Assembly: GCF_031755915.1 (NCBI RefSeq)
Contig: NC_083383.1
Coordinates: 27,923,001 to 27,987,000, forward strand
Reading direction: 5' to 3'
DNA length: 64,000 nucleotides
DNA from: Ziziphus jujuba
Taxonomy: Eukaryota; Streptophyta; Magnoliopsida; Rosales; Rhamnaceae
Below, one piece after another: positions 1 to 12,000 of the stretch. The notes below the pieces were generated by a model. It was not told the DNA's origin, searched no databases, and was given only the letters and a program-made list of their open reading frames with translations. A program made the translations under genes and the position numbers. Position 1 is the stretch's first letter; each line of letters starts with the position of its first letter.

Positions 1-625
1 AGGAAAAAAATGGCTGTACTAGTACATATTCATTGGATGTATCCTTTTGAAAGGTAAAACCTTTGGTGATTAAAGTTAATCAATCAATTTACATTCTTTT
101 ATTATTTTTTTATATATTTTTTTATTAATTTAATCTATTTCATTCATTCTAGAGCTTTAGGAACCTTGAAAAAATATGTGGGAAATAATGCTCGTCCAAA
201 AGGTTCAATAGCGGAGGGTAATGTTGTCAATGAGGCCTTCAATGTACTTTTATGGTATTGAAACTCGAGTCAATCGGCCACAACATAATAAAGATGGTGA
301 AAAGTCAAACTGCTTGAACTCTTTCAATATTTACTTAAATAGTAAACTTGTTGGGGAAACCTCAATTTTTTGAAATGACAGATGATGACTACAAAAAAGC
401 TCATTGGTATATCCTTTAAAGCTGCTATGAGTTGTAACCATATTTTGAGTGAGAACCAAAAACCTACCTATTATTTGATGAAGTTTAAAATAAGTAATTA
501 TAAATCCATAATTCTAATTATGTTACATTTTTTCAGTGAGCACACCCAATTGTTGAAAAATAGGGATGTCACGAATATTTTGCAATTATAAGAAAAGAAA
601 CTTCCAAAATATGGGTTGAAGAAAG
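1..625 (+). pseudogene. CACTA (En/Spm) transposase gene, first part, decayed
   Basis: The translation matches the region between the DUF4218 and DUF4216 parts of plant CACTA transposase genes. Positions 1-53 encode HWMYPFER. A GT donor follows at 54 and a TCTAG acceptor ends near 152. The next exon encodes GTLKKYVGNNARPKGSIAEG and then, out of frame, a GIETR-NRPQ-like block and a DDYKKAHWY-like block ending in EHTQLLKNRDVTNI. The frame is broken: a deletion after VVNEAF shifts it, and a TGA lies near 371-380. The coding signal resumes at 6724, so the gene is split by the MULE at 669-6699. The catalytic TNP2 domain would lie left of the window. Family assignment is from remembered motifs; the breaks are read directly. 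Confidence 0.8.
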
Positions 626-668
626 GTAAAATTCAAGTTTAATATGTAAATATTACTAATTAATTAAA

Positions 669-859
669 GGAATATTAGCAGCTAAACACCCCGAACTTTG
701 TTAAGGTCGACATATTACACCCTAAACTTTTTTTTCTTAGCATTATGCACCCCAAACTTCCTATTTGCTTGCACTGTTGGTTTTTCTATTAAAAATTCAT
801 AATGGAATGATCACGTGTTATGCACGTGCTCATTGAACGAGGCTAGATCAGGTAATTTT
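669..859 (+). repeat. MULE left terminal inverted repeat
   Basis: Begins GGAATATTAGCAGCTAAACA and ends near GATCAGGTAATTT. The whole stretch matches the reverse complement of 6511-6699 with scattered substitutions, including the shared blocks CACCCCAAACTTCCTATTT and GGAATGATCA. The outer edge abuts the TTAATTAAA duplication at 660-668. Confidence 0.9.
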
Positions 860-3827
860 ATTATTCTCAGATTAGAAATTAAGGCTTCAAAAGTGGAATT
901 TTAACCTAAATTTTGAAATGCATGAGGGAGAGTGAAATTATGAAAAATGGCGGAGCCAATGTGAGAACGGGACAGTAGCGCTAGAGAAAAATTGACTAAT
1001 AATTTCTTTATCGTAGCTCATATTGCAAAAGAAAGCACTTTGTGGAGACATTGCAGCTCAAGTTGCAGCACGTGGATGAATTTTCATTGTCGAACATTAA
1101 GAAAAAACTGATGGACCAAATTTTCTACCATTGTGGAATGCCAGCCATGAAAAGAACTTCATAGACTAACATTAACCCAGGAACGAGATTTCATGGGTGT
1201 CCAAAATATAAGCTATATTATCATTTATGTTTAAGCATTTATGAAAAATGTTTAAGAAATCTGTAAACATTTTTTTAAATGTATGTAGAAGAAAACAGAG
1301 ATCATCTTTTAAAAATATTGCATCTTTCACATTGTTGAGTTAAATGACAATTTGAGATCATTATGAGGTAGGAAATTTTGTTTCTTAATTCCATTACTAG
1401 TAACTATTTGTTAACTTTTTTAGGCTATGTTTGTAGAAAAATGTGAGAAAAGAATGTAGATTTTTTGAATGGTATAATCCACCAATATGTTAGCGTTCAT
1501 TAAAGGTGATACCTAGACCACTAAGAGATATTACAAAGTTGGAGGAAGATAAAGCCAGAGTGGAAAAAAATAGTTTGTGTTGGATTTGTTGTATGTGTAT
1601 TATTGGTTATGTATGTAATAATGACCAATGGAGAATGTAAACAAGGGATAGTTGATCCATAGTACTATATTATTCAAGATGATAGCATATGTTAGTATGC
1701 GTGTACCAACTATATGTTTAGTATCTATATATATATCTATATAATTAGCAGCTTCTATGAATGTTTTCTCGTATTTATTTCAACCTTGTGAATACATTTA
1801 CCAGCTTGTATTTACTAGCTTCTTGTTTATATCAAATATATTTGAACATTGTATTTAGTATCCTCGTTCATATTTTTAGGGTTTATCCATCTTGTAAAAA
1901 ATTTAGTCTGTTTGTCCACTTTATAAATTTAGTTTGACCAAAGAATTGAAAACTATTTGGCCAAAGAATTGAAAACTATGTATGGAAAAAGCAATACAAG
2001 ACAATATCATAAAAGTTAATTTATGTATACATCCCAAAATATATGACCAAGTGTTTAAATACATGATAACTTTTTTACAAATCCAAAATACATGCATACT
2101 AAATCATTGTTCCCAGTCCATGCCACCACACACATAAACTACCCTAAATAGCACATAGACAACCCAACTATAATAACGTGACCTAAATAGTCATAAAAGA
2201 TCAACTTCACAAAATTCACAAACTACCTTAAACAACCATATACTATCTGAATTTTACAACACAAACAAAAACCAAGTTGTATTAACAGCGAAAACAAATA
2301 GCCATTGGTTGTCCTAGATGGTCTTTTAACTCGCATGCATAAAGCATAACTCATTAACTTGTGCTCATTGTTTGCTAAAGTGGGGTTGCTCTGCTCTTTG
2401 TGCTCCTCATTGCCTCAGATGGGGCTACTGAGCTATTGATGCCTAGAATTGAATAGAAACATGTAAATTGACAAGATAATGCTATTACTGATATTGAAAT
2501 TTAAAGAATTAAACATAATTACCTAGAACTTGGATTTGGTTCTAGATACCTAAACAACCTCATATTATGCCCTCGCTGACCACATTTACTGCATGTCATC
2601 ACGACCTCTTTTTTTCCCAGTGTCTTCATAGTACCAGGTTGTTGCTCATCTGACTCTTTCCTTCTTACTTTTCTTAGCCTATCTAGTTGTGTTCTAAATG
2701 TTGGTGGGTGCAAAAAGGATATTCCAATATTATGCCACAAATCTAGGCTACTCATTGGATTGACAATGGGACTGTATGTATATCTTGAGATAAGCACATT
2801 TTTTGTACCAATGACGTACAAAGGATTTAGATTCCATATTTCTACTAAAAATGGCAAAAATTGTATGGGAATTCTACTTGTTAAATCCAAGTACCTATAG
2901 GAGCATGTGTTTGCCCTTAAATTTATAACATATTGATTTTCAAAGGCAACTGTAATCTGAAATTTCATCTTACCAGCTCATACTAATATACACTACCTAC
3001 TATCAGCCTTCAAAGGCACTAGTTTCTTGAAAATCCTTGGTTCGATCTCTCCATTCCACTTAGCAACTGCCTCTCATTTGAATGTCACTCTTCTCATGAT
3101 CTTAAACTTAATCTTTTCCAACAAAATTAGAGTAGGCTTATCCCTTGCCTTCATTATTGATCCATTGAATGCCTCACACAGGTTGTTCAAAAAGATATTA
3201 CTAAAATGTGATCTAGACCAATATCTACGAGGTTTTTTATTCAGCTATTTAAATGCATCATGTGATATTTCCTTTAATTTTTCTATCTTAACTTTGAATT
3301 GTCGCACTGTTCTTGCCTTGGCAACAAACCACAACCTCTGCTTTTAAGCTAAACATTTGTCACAGTTGTAGGTGGCACACACATCTCGAACTTTGTAACT
3401 ACAATTCTTCTTAAACTTTATTGGTCTTTGTTCAATGATTACATAGTCCCTCACTGTTTTTCTAAAATCATTTGCATAACTAAACAACATACCAACCTTA
3501 AACTTAGGATCTCTCATATCTATCTGAGCATTACTTAAGAAAATGACTATTTAATGTCTTCTTTATCACTAGATGACCTGCTTATCAATACATCATCATC
3601 ATACTCATGATCAAACTCAATATGGACTTCATTAGTAGAAATAGTGGGATTTCTGGGATTTTGAACACCTGCGAACTCAACATTACTGTCCACATTATCC
3701 CTAAATATAACCTCATCATCTGACAGCTCATAATCAGATTGCTGAAAATCAGAATCATCATCATCCTCATTATGGCCATTATCATTGAAATTACAATGAC
3801 TACTACCCTTATACTCATTGCTACCAG

Positions 3828-5215
3828 TATTTCCCTAATCATTCTCTTCACCTGCACTAACATGCATGTCAAAATCAAGCCAATTATTTTGTGATTAGGG
3901 CTCATTGCCACCAATATTGTCCTGATCACTCTCTTCACCTGATGTGATTCCACCCGAGCCCGCTCCATCGATAACCCGCTGGGGTGCTGACTCGACACGG
4001 ATGAAGACTAGGCCAATCACAAGAGCTCATATTAAGAGATTTAAGGAAAACCTGGGAGTATTTATACAGGGGGTAATCAATCTCAACAGAGCTTGTCCAT
4101 ACTTGAAGATACAAAGCCTATTCTAAGCATCCAAGTGGTGGAAGCCGATACGGACCCGGGTGACGGTTTTGGTACATTTTGGAGTCCGAAAAGCATGAAA
4201 TGGTTCCAATGCTTTATGGGTTCAATACATATGCCTAAGAGGTCATGGAATCAAGTTAAAGCAGCCTCAAATGCAATCAAAAAGGGCTTGCATGGACAGC
4301 ATCAACAATTTGGCCGAAGTTGCTGTATTGCTTGCTGGCTTTACTGTATTTTACTGTATTAGCCTTTTCTTATTTTTCTAAGCATGGGCAACGTGTAGGA
4401 CTTCATATTTAGCTTATTTGGCATCCTAAAAAGAATCTAGAAGCTGATTTAAAGCTCAAATAGGTCAAAGATTGATCAAAGTCAACTTGATCAAAAGGCT
4501 AGCATTTTTAGTTTCCTAATTTGTTTTTACTTTTTGTTTTAGGAAACTACCATTACTTTTTGACTTTTATTTATTTATTTTCTAGACAAATAACTTTAGG
4601 AAGGTTTTTATTTTATTCTTTCCATTGTAAATTAATTAATTCCTAATTTAATATAAAGGAATTAATTAATCAAACTTAGATTAGGAAAGGAAGTATAGTT
4701 TCGGCCAACTAGGTTTCTTTATGTGTGGTGGCCGGTTTTCTTTATGTTCTAGGGTTTTATTTCATGGCTTTGTAGCATATTTGAAGGCTTATTTTTCAAT
4801 AAGAATACAACTTTGATTTGATTGAGAAAATACTTGTGAGATTAATTATCTCTTTGTTCTTTGAGAACACCTAAAACACCATTAGAGAATTGGTTGTTTT
4901 AGCTTGACTTATCAATAGGTTTTCCATCCCCTATTGTGGCGTCTACATTATACCAAGGTTTTTAACCACAGGTTGGTTAGGGGTTGAGGTCCATTCCATT
5001 AGAACTTGAACTTAATTAAAGATCCGGGCTAATATAATACGAGTTTAGGAGCAGGTCGTTCTAGGTTCGTATCATCACCTCCCCTAACATGATCATTCTC
5101 TTCACCTCAACTAACATGTATGTCAAAATTAAGCCAATCATTTTATGATGGGGGCTCATTACCATCAACATTGCCCTGATTACTCTATTCACCTCCCTTA
5201 ACATGCAGGTTAAGT
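3828..5215 (-). repeat. ~110-bp tandem repeat in the acidic region of the MULE transposase, split by an LTR
   Basis: At least three imperfect units share CTCTTCACCT, TAACATG-ATGTCAAAAT-AAGCCAATCATTTT and GGGCTCATT-CCA-CAA-ATTG-CCTGAT. They fall at about 3828-3900, at 3901-3939 joined to 5075-5155 across the inserted LTR, and at 5156-5215 onwards. The units encode part of the Asp/Glu-rich linker of the transposase. Confidence 0.7.
3940..5074 (+). mobile_element. Solo LTR, 1,135 bp, with 5-bp target duplication TCACC
   Basis: The element starts TGATGTGATTCCACC and ends GGTTCGTATCA, so it has TG...CA termini. TCACC occurs directly on each side (3935-3939 and 5075-5079). The host MULE repeat unit continues across it. 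A short open stretch at 3944-4126 contains TRAHIKRFKE, like the C-terminal tail of Ty3/Gypsy polyproteins that runs up to or into some LTRs. No second LTR and no internal region are present. I infer a Ty3/Gypsy (Tat/Athila-like) solo LTR; the superfamily is less certain than the boundaries. Confidence 0.75.
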
Positions 5216-6510
5216 CATGAATATCATTTTCTGGTTAGGGAGGAGTATCTAAACCTGACTCTTGGGATTGGTGTTGATTAGTTTGGGGTTCATGTTGGTG
5301 GGTGGCTAGGTTCTCCTCCCAATTTTGAGGTTCACTAGTCAAAAACCCAAAGGCATTTGCTAAATGAAATATGTTTCCATAACTTCACTATTAGACACAA
5401 TAGTGCACATATGAACCACATCCTCATCTCTTAGTATCCTTACCAAACCATCATTTAGGCTTTTCTTAGAAATCTGATAGAAATGAGAACATTGACCTTT
5501 GTTTCCTAATAGCTTTGCAAACTTATCAAAGCTAAACTAACACATAATGTCAGCATGGCAATAGTCAATAAAAATAACATTCCCTCCTAAATACACTATC
5601 TTACCCATTCTATCAAATAAGTCACCACCATGGTGAGCTTTAAGGGTAAAGTACCCTGGTCCAACAGCTACAGCCGTATTTTAAAATACAGATAAAGAAT
5701 AAGTTAAAAGACATATGGTGAAATAGATGCTAGATAAGAAAACCTAGTTGTAAACAATTAGATTCTTATTTCTCTACCAATCACACATTTATTTGGCATA
5801 TTGCATTATTCATTTGAATTTTAAAGTATTTTAATAATTAATTCAAGCGTATTATATATACACCAACCATAATGAAGTTATTAATTCATTTTACACACAT
5901 ACAAACACAAACTTTCTAAAACAACCTAAACTTGGGACCAATCTCACCAAGGGAAACCCAGATTTAGGATCATGCCTCACCCACCAATCCAACAACAAAT
6001 CAATTTAATACATAACTTATGTGTGCAGTGGGAATAAGGTTTTTAAAAAAGATAGGATATGGGACTCAGAACTAATACCAACCTCTTCTCATTTTCATTT
6101 TTCAAATCATATGCAAAAGTTTCAGAGTGTAAAACCTACAACCCAAACAAAAATGTGAAAAATTACCTACAACCCAAACAAATATACAAAAAATTTCAAA
6201 GCCACTAATGATATTTGGGATCTTATTCTCCACGTTCTTCATCTTTCAAGTACACTTCTCGTACAAGCTCAGCTCCTCAAATCAGCTCATCTTTTTCAAT
6301 TTTTGTTTGCAAAAACCCCTCTCCGATTTTTGTTCACCCTATGTAAATTTTCTTCACCAAAATTTAACTCTAATCAAACTCAACTCAATCAAACAAATTG
6401 GTGAATCCTTCAGATAAATCTCAGTCCTTTTTTGCACTTAAAATCCTAATATGAGGAGACCATTTTCTAGTCCATGATCACAAATGCGAGAGGCATGTCA
6501 CGGGACTTGT

Positions 6511-6699
6511 GAAATTACCTGATCTACCCTCGCTTGATCAGTACATACAAGACACATGATCATTCCGTTATACATTTTTAATAGATAAACCAACTATGCA
6601 AGTAAATAGGAAGTTTGGGGTGCGTAATGCCAGGAAAAAAAATTAAGGTGCAATGTGTCAACCTCAACAAAATTCGGGATGCTTAGCTATCAGTATCCC
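6511..6699 (-). repeat. MULE right terminal inverted repeat
   Basis: Reverse complement of the left TIR at 669-859. The outer end reads GCTATCAGTATCCC, followed directly by the TTAATTAAA duplication at 6700-6708. Divergence between the arms is visible by eye (several substitutions per 50 bp), so the insertion is not recent. Confidence 0.9.
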
Positions 6700-6723
6700 T
6701 TAATTAAAATTATATTTTCACAG

Positions 6724-7578
6724 ATAAAGAATATGGATAGATGTAAAGATCCAATGGTAACTGATTAGTTGTACTCATTAGCAAGTAGTCTTGATTACGG
6801 AATAAGATCCTATAGTGGATGTGTTGAAAATGGAGCTCGATATTGCATAAAATTGTGTGATGATAGATGTGTCACTCAAAATTGTGGAATTTGGGTTGAA
6901 GGTGAGCATGATGGTGAATCTTGTGACTTCTATAATGTGATAAAAGACATTCTTGTGCTAGACTACAAGTCCAAACACTCAATTTTACTTTTTAAATGTT
7001 CATGATTTGACACAAAGGTGGAAAAAAAAAAGATGATCACAGAGTGTCAAATCACAAGCATAAATGTCAATTCATACTGGTATAAGAATGGCCATTTTGT
7101 ACTTAAATCTCAATCTAAACAAGTGTTTTATGTGGATGAATACAAGATGGATCAAAATTGGAAAAAAATTTGAAAGGTGCATCACTATCATCTATGGGAT
7201 TGTCCAGACCAATCGGATGAAATTAATGATCGTGATGATTCAATTGAAGTTGATGAGTTAGATTCTTATCAAGAAAATGATTCGATGGATGTTCAAATAT
7301 TATTTGAATCGATTGATATTGAACTTCTCAATCGTGAAGATATTGAACCAATAGAAATAAATTTGAACAATGCAGTAGTAGATGCAAATAATGGCGCGGA
7401 GAGTGAAGACACTGAGGAGTACAATGAGAAAACCGACAAAGAAAATGAAGATGAGTTGTTAAATAGTGGTGAAAATGGTGAGGATACTGACTCATTTGCA
7501 AAAAGAAATTTTTTTTATTTTATTGTTTACTATGTAATGATTTTTATTCATGTTAAAGATGATCATGCTCTATTTTAA
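6724..7578 (+). pseudogene. CACTA (En/Spm) transposase gene, second part (DUF4216-like region)
   Basis: The coding signal resumes after TTTTCACAG at 6723. The reading shows LYSLASSLDYGIRSYSGC, then VTQNCGIWVEGEHDGE, then FYNVIKDILVLDY. After a frameshift near 7010-7020 come TSINVNSYWYKNGHFVL and KQVFYVDEYKMDQNWK, then an acidic tail (7177-7578) rich in Asp, Glu and Asn. This order (SGC, VTQN, VEGEH, DFYGV-like, QVFYV) is characteristic of the C-terminal region of plant TNP2-type transposase proteins. An in-frame stop before LYSLAS and further frameshifts mark it as a relic. It is the continuation of 1-625, separated by the MULE. Confidence 0.85.
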
Positions 7579-8045
7579 ACTAGTTTAATAGAACTCTTGA
7601 TTTGTTTTTTTAATATAATTTACTGCATATATTAATTACTTAATATTTGTATTATCACTTAATAATTCTTTTATGGTTATATTGTCATCATTATATGTAT
7701 ACTCTGATTTTTTAAAGTTTTATCACAATATAATTATATTGCATCAAGTAATCACCTTGGACATGTTAAAAATTTTCATTACTTTCCATATACTAATTAC
7801 TTGTATTGTCTTTGTGTAATGACTTCTATTTATGTTTAAGATGATCATGTTTCATTTTTACTAGTTTAAAAGAATTCATGTTGTCTTTTGAATATGGTTT
7901 ACTGCATATATTAATTACTTATATTTATATTCTAACTTAATAATTTCTTTATGCTGATATTATCATCAATTTCAATGTACTTTTATTTATTAAAGTTTCA
8001 TCGCAATAAAGTTATATTGCACCATATTATCACCGTAGACAAGCA
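7530..8045 (+). repeat. Tandem duplication of ~230 bp after the CACTA coding tail
   Basis: About 7530-7765 and 7815-8045 align along their length. Shared blocks include AAGATGATCATG, TTTACTGCATATATTAATTA and TTATATTGCA followed by a CACCTTGGAC/CACCGTAGAC pair. Divergence is about 15-20% by eye. It looks like a duplicated 3' flank of the CACTA gene. Confidence 0.75.
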
Positions 8046-9041
8046 CCTAATGAGAAAAAAGAGTACATTTTTTATTTTATTTTTTGTTGCAATTGGTTAC
8101 CTGTGGAGTGTTATTGTTGCTAATATGATGTTTCTTAGAGTGAGTTGGGTGGATTAGATTTGATTATAATGAGGGTTTACATATATAGGTATATTCGTTT
8201 TTATTCTAGTCGTAGCATTTATAGCAACAGTGATTTTATTTCCTTTAATATTTTACATTGTGTAAGTTATTTTTAGATTGAGAATGACTTGTATATTTGT
8301 GTAGAGTTTGTTTTGACTGATAATTAATTATATGTTTTCTGGTTAAGTTTATGCTCAATCATGAATGTAATTGGCTTAATAAAAAATGTTTTATTGGTGA
8401 AATGGTTCTTGTGTTTTTTCAAGTTTATCCTTCCTTTCTAAATTTTATTATTGCCTTTGTTTGTGAATGTTCACAAATGCATTTATTATTTTTGGCGAAT
8501 TTGAATGGAAATGAGGGATATTTATTATAGAATACTATTGTAGTTAAATCAGATATGCACTTTTTTCCCCCAGTATCAATAAATTATATTAATTTTATTT
8601 TGTTTGTATCTTGTCTTCCAATAATTTTTTGTTTATCTTTTTTATATTTAAGAATAAGATAGTATGATTACAAGAAAATGAATATAGTTTATGGTACAAC
8701 TACAAGAAGCATGAATATTGGTGCATGCTTTTCAAATTATATTGTTGCATCTGATCACAAGCATAAATTATATTGTTTTCTTTATTCATATTATATGTAG
8801 ATGCTTTTTCTTGAATATTTTATATTTACAATGTAAAGTATCTAATGTGACAACAATTACATGTAAGAAAATTTATAATAATATAGTTAGTGTTATAAAT
8901 TTTGGTTAAGCAGACAATTGAAATTATATAATATTATTAATATTTATTTTGTTTTATTTTTTAATTCAAATTATATGAAAGATCAAATAGGAACCACACA
9001 TTGATCATGCAAAATATTTTGAAATGCATAGACATAATTCA
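8046..9041. other. AT-rich non-coding stretch, no gene recognised
   Basis: No open frame with recognisable protein similarity and no clear structural repeat. It is probably the 3' part of the CACTA element, since it runs up to GACC/GGTC subterminal-type repeats at about 9042. Nothing else is supported. Confidence 0.5.
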
Positions 9042-12000
9042 CTACCAATATGTTGGTTGCTGAAACTATATTTCACCAACCAATTTAACGGATACTAAAA
9101 TAAAGGTTTACGGCAATCTAATATTAGTTATTGATAATGTTGTTTCTATGATTGAACATGGTTGTTGATACATCTTTTAATTTCACTAATCGTTAGTAAC
9201 CAATTCTTGGTCACTAAAAAAGTGATGCAGCGACTAAAATTTTTGTTATTGAAACGTGTTTCAAATTTGCAATGATTATTAATAACCACTACATTGGTTA
9301 GTGAAACGTTTTGAGTGACCAATTAGTAGTCACAAAATGATAATTTTGCAACCAAATATAATTAGTCACTAAAACTATAACACCTCGTCCTAAAGTATAT
9401 TGGAACTTTTTTCATGGTGATCGAGTTTGACCAAATTGATCGACGTTGACTAAGTGGGTCCATGTTGACTTTTTATTCCAAATGGAGTTTTGTGTTGACT
9501 GAGCCACCATTGTGAAGTAAGCATTGATCCGAGTTCATGACTAATAACATGTCAAAAACGGAGCTACGGTTTGGAAGTTATAAGCAAAACAAGTTGTGGT
9601 CCAAACTATTCAAGTAGTATGATGTTTAACTTTTTATCCTTGTGAAATTTGGTTTTAACTCGTATATGGTTGTAAAATATATATTGATACAAGTTCATAG
9701 ACTAGTGTCATGCTTAATTTGCACATTTGAATAAAAAGTTATGGACCTGCAAAGTTTTTTTATAACTACGTTACCATGTACCAATTTGTGTGTATGTGCA
9801 CAGTGCCCACTGACATTGTGCCATGTGTTAAAAATCTAACCAATCTTATGAGTGCATAGTGGCAACCACAAGTAGTTTTTATTGGTTAAGAGGGGTGTGA
9901 GGAGGGGAGAGAAAGAGGAGAGAGAGAGGGAGCGAAAGGATAGAAAAAGAGGAGAAATGAGAGAGAAATCGGCCACTACTAGTTCACCATGTTCCAGCCA
10001 CAATCGGCATGCACGTGCAGGACCAACAGGTCAGTGACCATGAAATCGAATGACTAGCCAAGTTCCATGGCAAGCACGACATCAATGTGCGGGGATCGGG
10101 AAGATTTCCAATGGCACTGCTGAAAGCTTTGCTAATCGATTTCACTCAATCCAACCACCCATTTTTGACATCACCAAAACCAGCTTTTTATCCACCCTTC
10201 GATCTATCTTCCCACCAAGTTTCAAGGCTAGTGGCTGCCAGATGCGCCGCTATCTGCAATGTTCACAGGTGACCACAGTAGTTTATCGGAATTCTTAGTT
10301 CCAGCAAGTTTCTGACGAAACCATCAACTTTTCCCATTATTTTGATCCATATTGCAATGGATTGGGAGATTCAAGGACATTTAGTTTCAACGCTTCCTAG
10401 TGGGACTCTCGCCACCACCAGTCCGATCTTCGAATGGTAAGGCCCAATCTATGATCCTTGTGTTAAAGCGCCGTTTCGGTATAAAATTTTTGTATTTTGG
10501 ACAATATTTGTGTTAGCTCTCCAGGGATAACCTGTGTATATTATACATGATTAAAATATTATTTTAATCGGTACTATTTGTTGTTGATGTTTTAGGCACA
10601 CGTGTGAATGGTGGGACCGATCCAGTGGAGGTTCTCGAGTGATCCAGACATTTAAGGCAAGAGATCCTCTTGCAAAAATATTGAATTTATGTTATATGTT
10701 ATTTAAAATTCTAAAAATATTATATGTGTTTTAAGAATTAAGAAATTATTAGTTAATTATATTGTGCTATTTCATGTGATTTTAAATTTATTCTTTACGT
10801 ATAAATTGATTTTATGGTTTTAGAGAAATTATTGGTGCTTATTTATTGTTGAATTTACCGTATATTTATTTGCATAATAAAATGCATTTATTTGGATGGT
10901 TGAAAAATATTATATGTCTAATAATTAAGAAAAATTGTTATTTAAATTTATGATGTCAATTTAGGTTTATTTAAATATGCATATTGCATCAATTTTATAT
11001 TTCGGTTTTAAAGAAATTATGGTTTTAAACTATTGTTAAATTATTGTTAAATTTATTGTTGAATTTATGAATTTAACTCTATATGAATTTTATATGGCTC
11101 TTGATATTATTTTTGGTATAAATAAATTTTAAGAATTTGAGAAAAATATTTATTTTAAATTATTGTGCTCAACAAATATATTCATGCATTCAAAGATTTA
11201 TGAATTCTGTTTATAGTGGTAAAAATTGATATATTTAAATTGATGAATTTATGATGATGGTTTAAAAGAATATGTGGATTTTTATCGATTTTGACAGATG
11301 CGTTAAACCCTATGGCATTTAATGAAATTTTTTATATTTGTGATATCTACTTTTTTATTGGTTTTAGATACACGATATGATACTGGCATTCTATACTACA
11401 TATGTTTAAAACACGCGAGTTTGTATGGTTGTTTTATGAGATGCCATGAAACTGAGGGTTGACAAGTATTACATAGTGAACATCAGTCGTTCCCTTTCAC
11501 GGCCAAGATGATTGTTATAAGAATCGATACCATTGGGACACCAAGACGGCCATTTGCAAGTTTCTTTTTTTAGCCTCCCCATCAAAGTGATACTTGAGAT
11601 GCTGGATAACTCCTGGAACCACTGGTACATAGTGTAGTGCGTCAAATTGTTTTCTCGACATTTTCAAGAAAAAAAAATCTTTTAAATGTATTTAAATTTA
11701 AAATGCAGTTAATCATGTTTTTATCATTTATTTCAATTGGTATTTTAAAATGTATTTCACCATATTCCATTATTTATTTTATTTCTTTTAAATTGATGCT
11801 TTAAAATGTAATTTATTATATTTTTATCATTTATTTCAAATTGATGGTTTACAATGCATTTTACCATATTTTTATTATTCATTTTAAATTGATGTTTTAA
11901 AATATATGTTTTAAAATGCATTTTATCATATATTTATTATTTATTTCAATTTGATGTTTTAATTTAATTAAAACATTTCTTTATTGCTTAATTTATTTAT

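Larger units (their letters stand above)
2519..5650 (-). pseudogene. MULE (MuDR-type) transposase, decayed and internally deleted
   Basis: Read on the - strand in the order of a plant MuDR transposase. About 5650-5330 encodes an N-terminal PB1-like region (HHGGDLFDRMGK, then IVYLGG, then FDKFAKLLG) with one stop. About 5220-3585 is an acidic, Asp-rich stretch made of repeats. About 3540-3350 is the MuDR DNA-binding region (FKVGMLFSY, RDYVIIEQRPIKFKKNC). About 3330-3010 is the segment after the catalytic core (NLCEAFNGSIMKARDKPTL). 2968-2519 holds the decayed SWIM region and a zinc knuckle. The DDE catalytic core between the DNA-binding region and NLCEAFN is missing. The knuckle reads C-x2-C-x4-H-x4-F, so its last Cys is lost, and the SWIM cysteines are also mutated. 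A solo LTR interrupts the acidic region. It cannot encode active transposase. Confidence 0.85.
669..6699 (-). mobile_element. Mutator-like element (MULE), 6.03 kb, with TIRs and 9-bp target duplication
   Basis: The ends are long inverted repeats (669-859 against 6511-6699). The element is flanked by a perfect 9-bp direct repeat TTAATTAAA at 660-668 and 6700-6708. A 9-bp duplication plus TIRs of about 190 bp is the signature of Mutator superfamily insertion. The cargo on the - strand is a decayed MULE transposase. A solo LTR (3940-5074) has since inserted, so the original element was about 4.9 kb. It lies in what looks like a short intron of a CACTA transposase gene (donor at 626, acceptor ending at 6723). 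The element looks non-autonomous now because its transposase is broken. Confidence 0.9.

Noticed and set aside
3585..3998. 137-aa Met/Ile-rich frame on the - strand
   Set aside because: It is an out-of-frame reading of the Asp-rich acidic region of the MULE transposase.
10050..10298. Two overlapping short frames in a GC-richer stretch
   Set aside because: They lie within giant LTR copy 1, are not conserved as frames in copy 3 and resemble no known protein.
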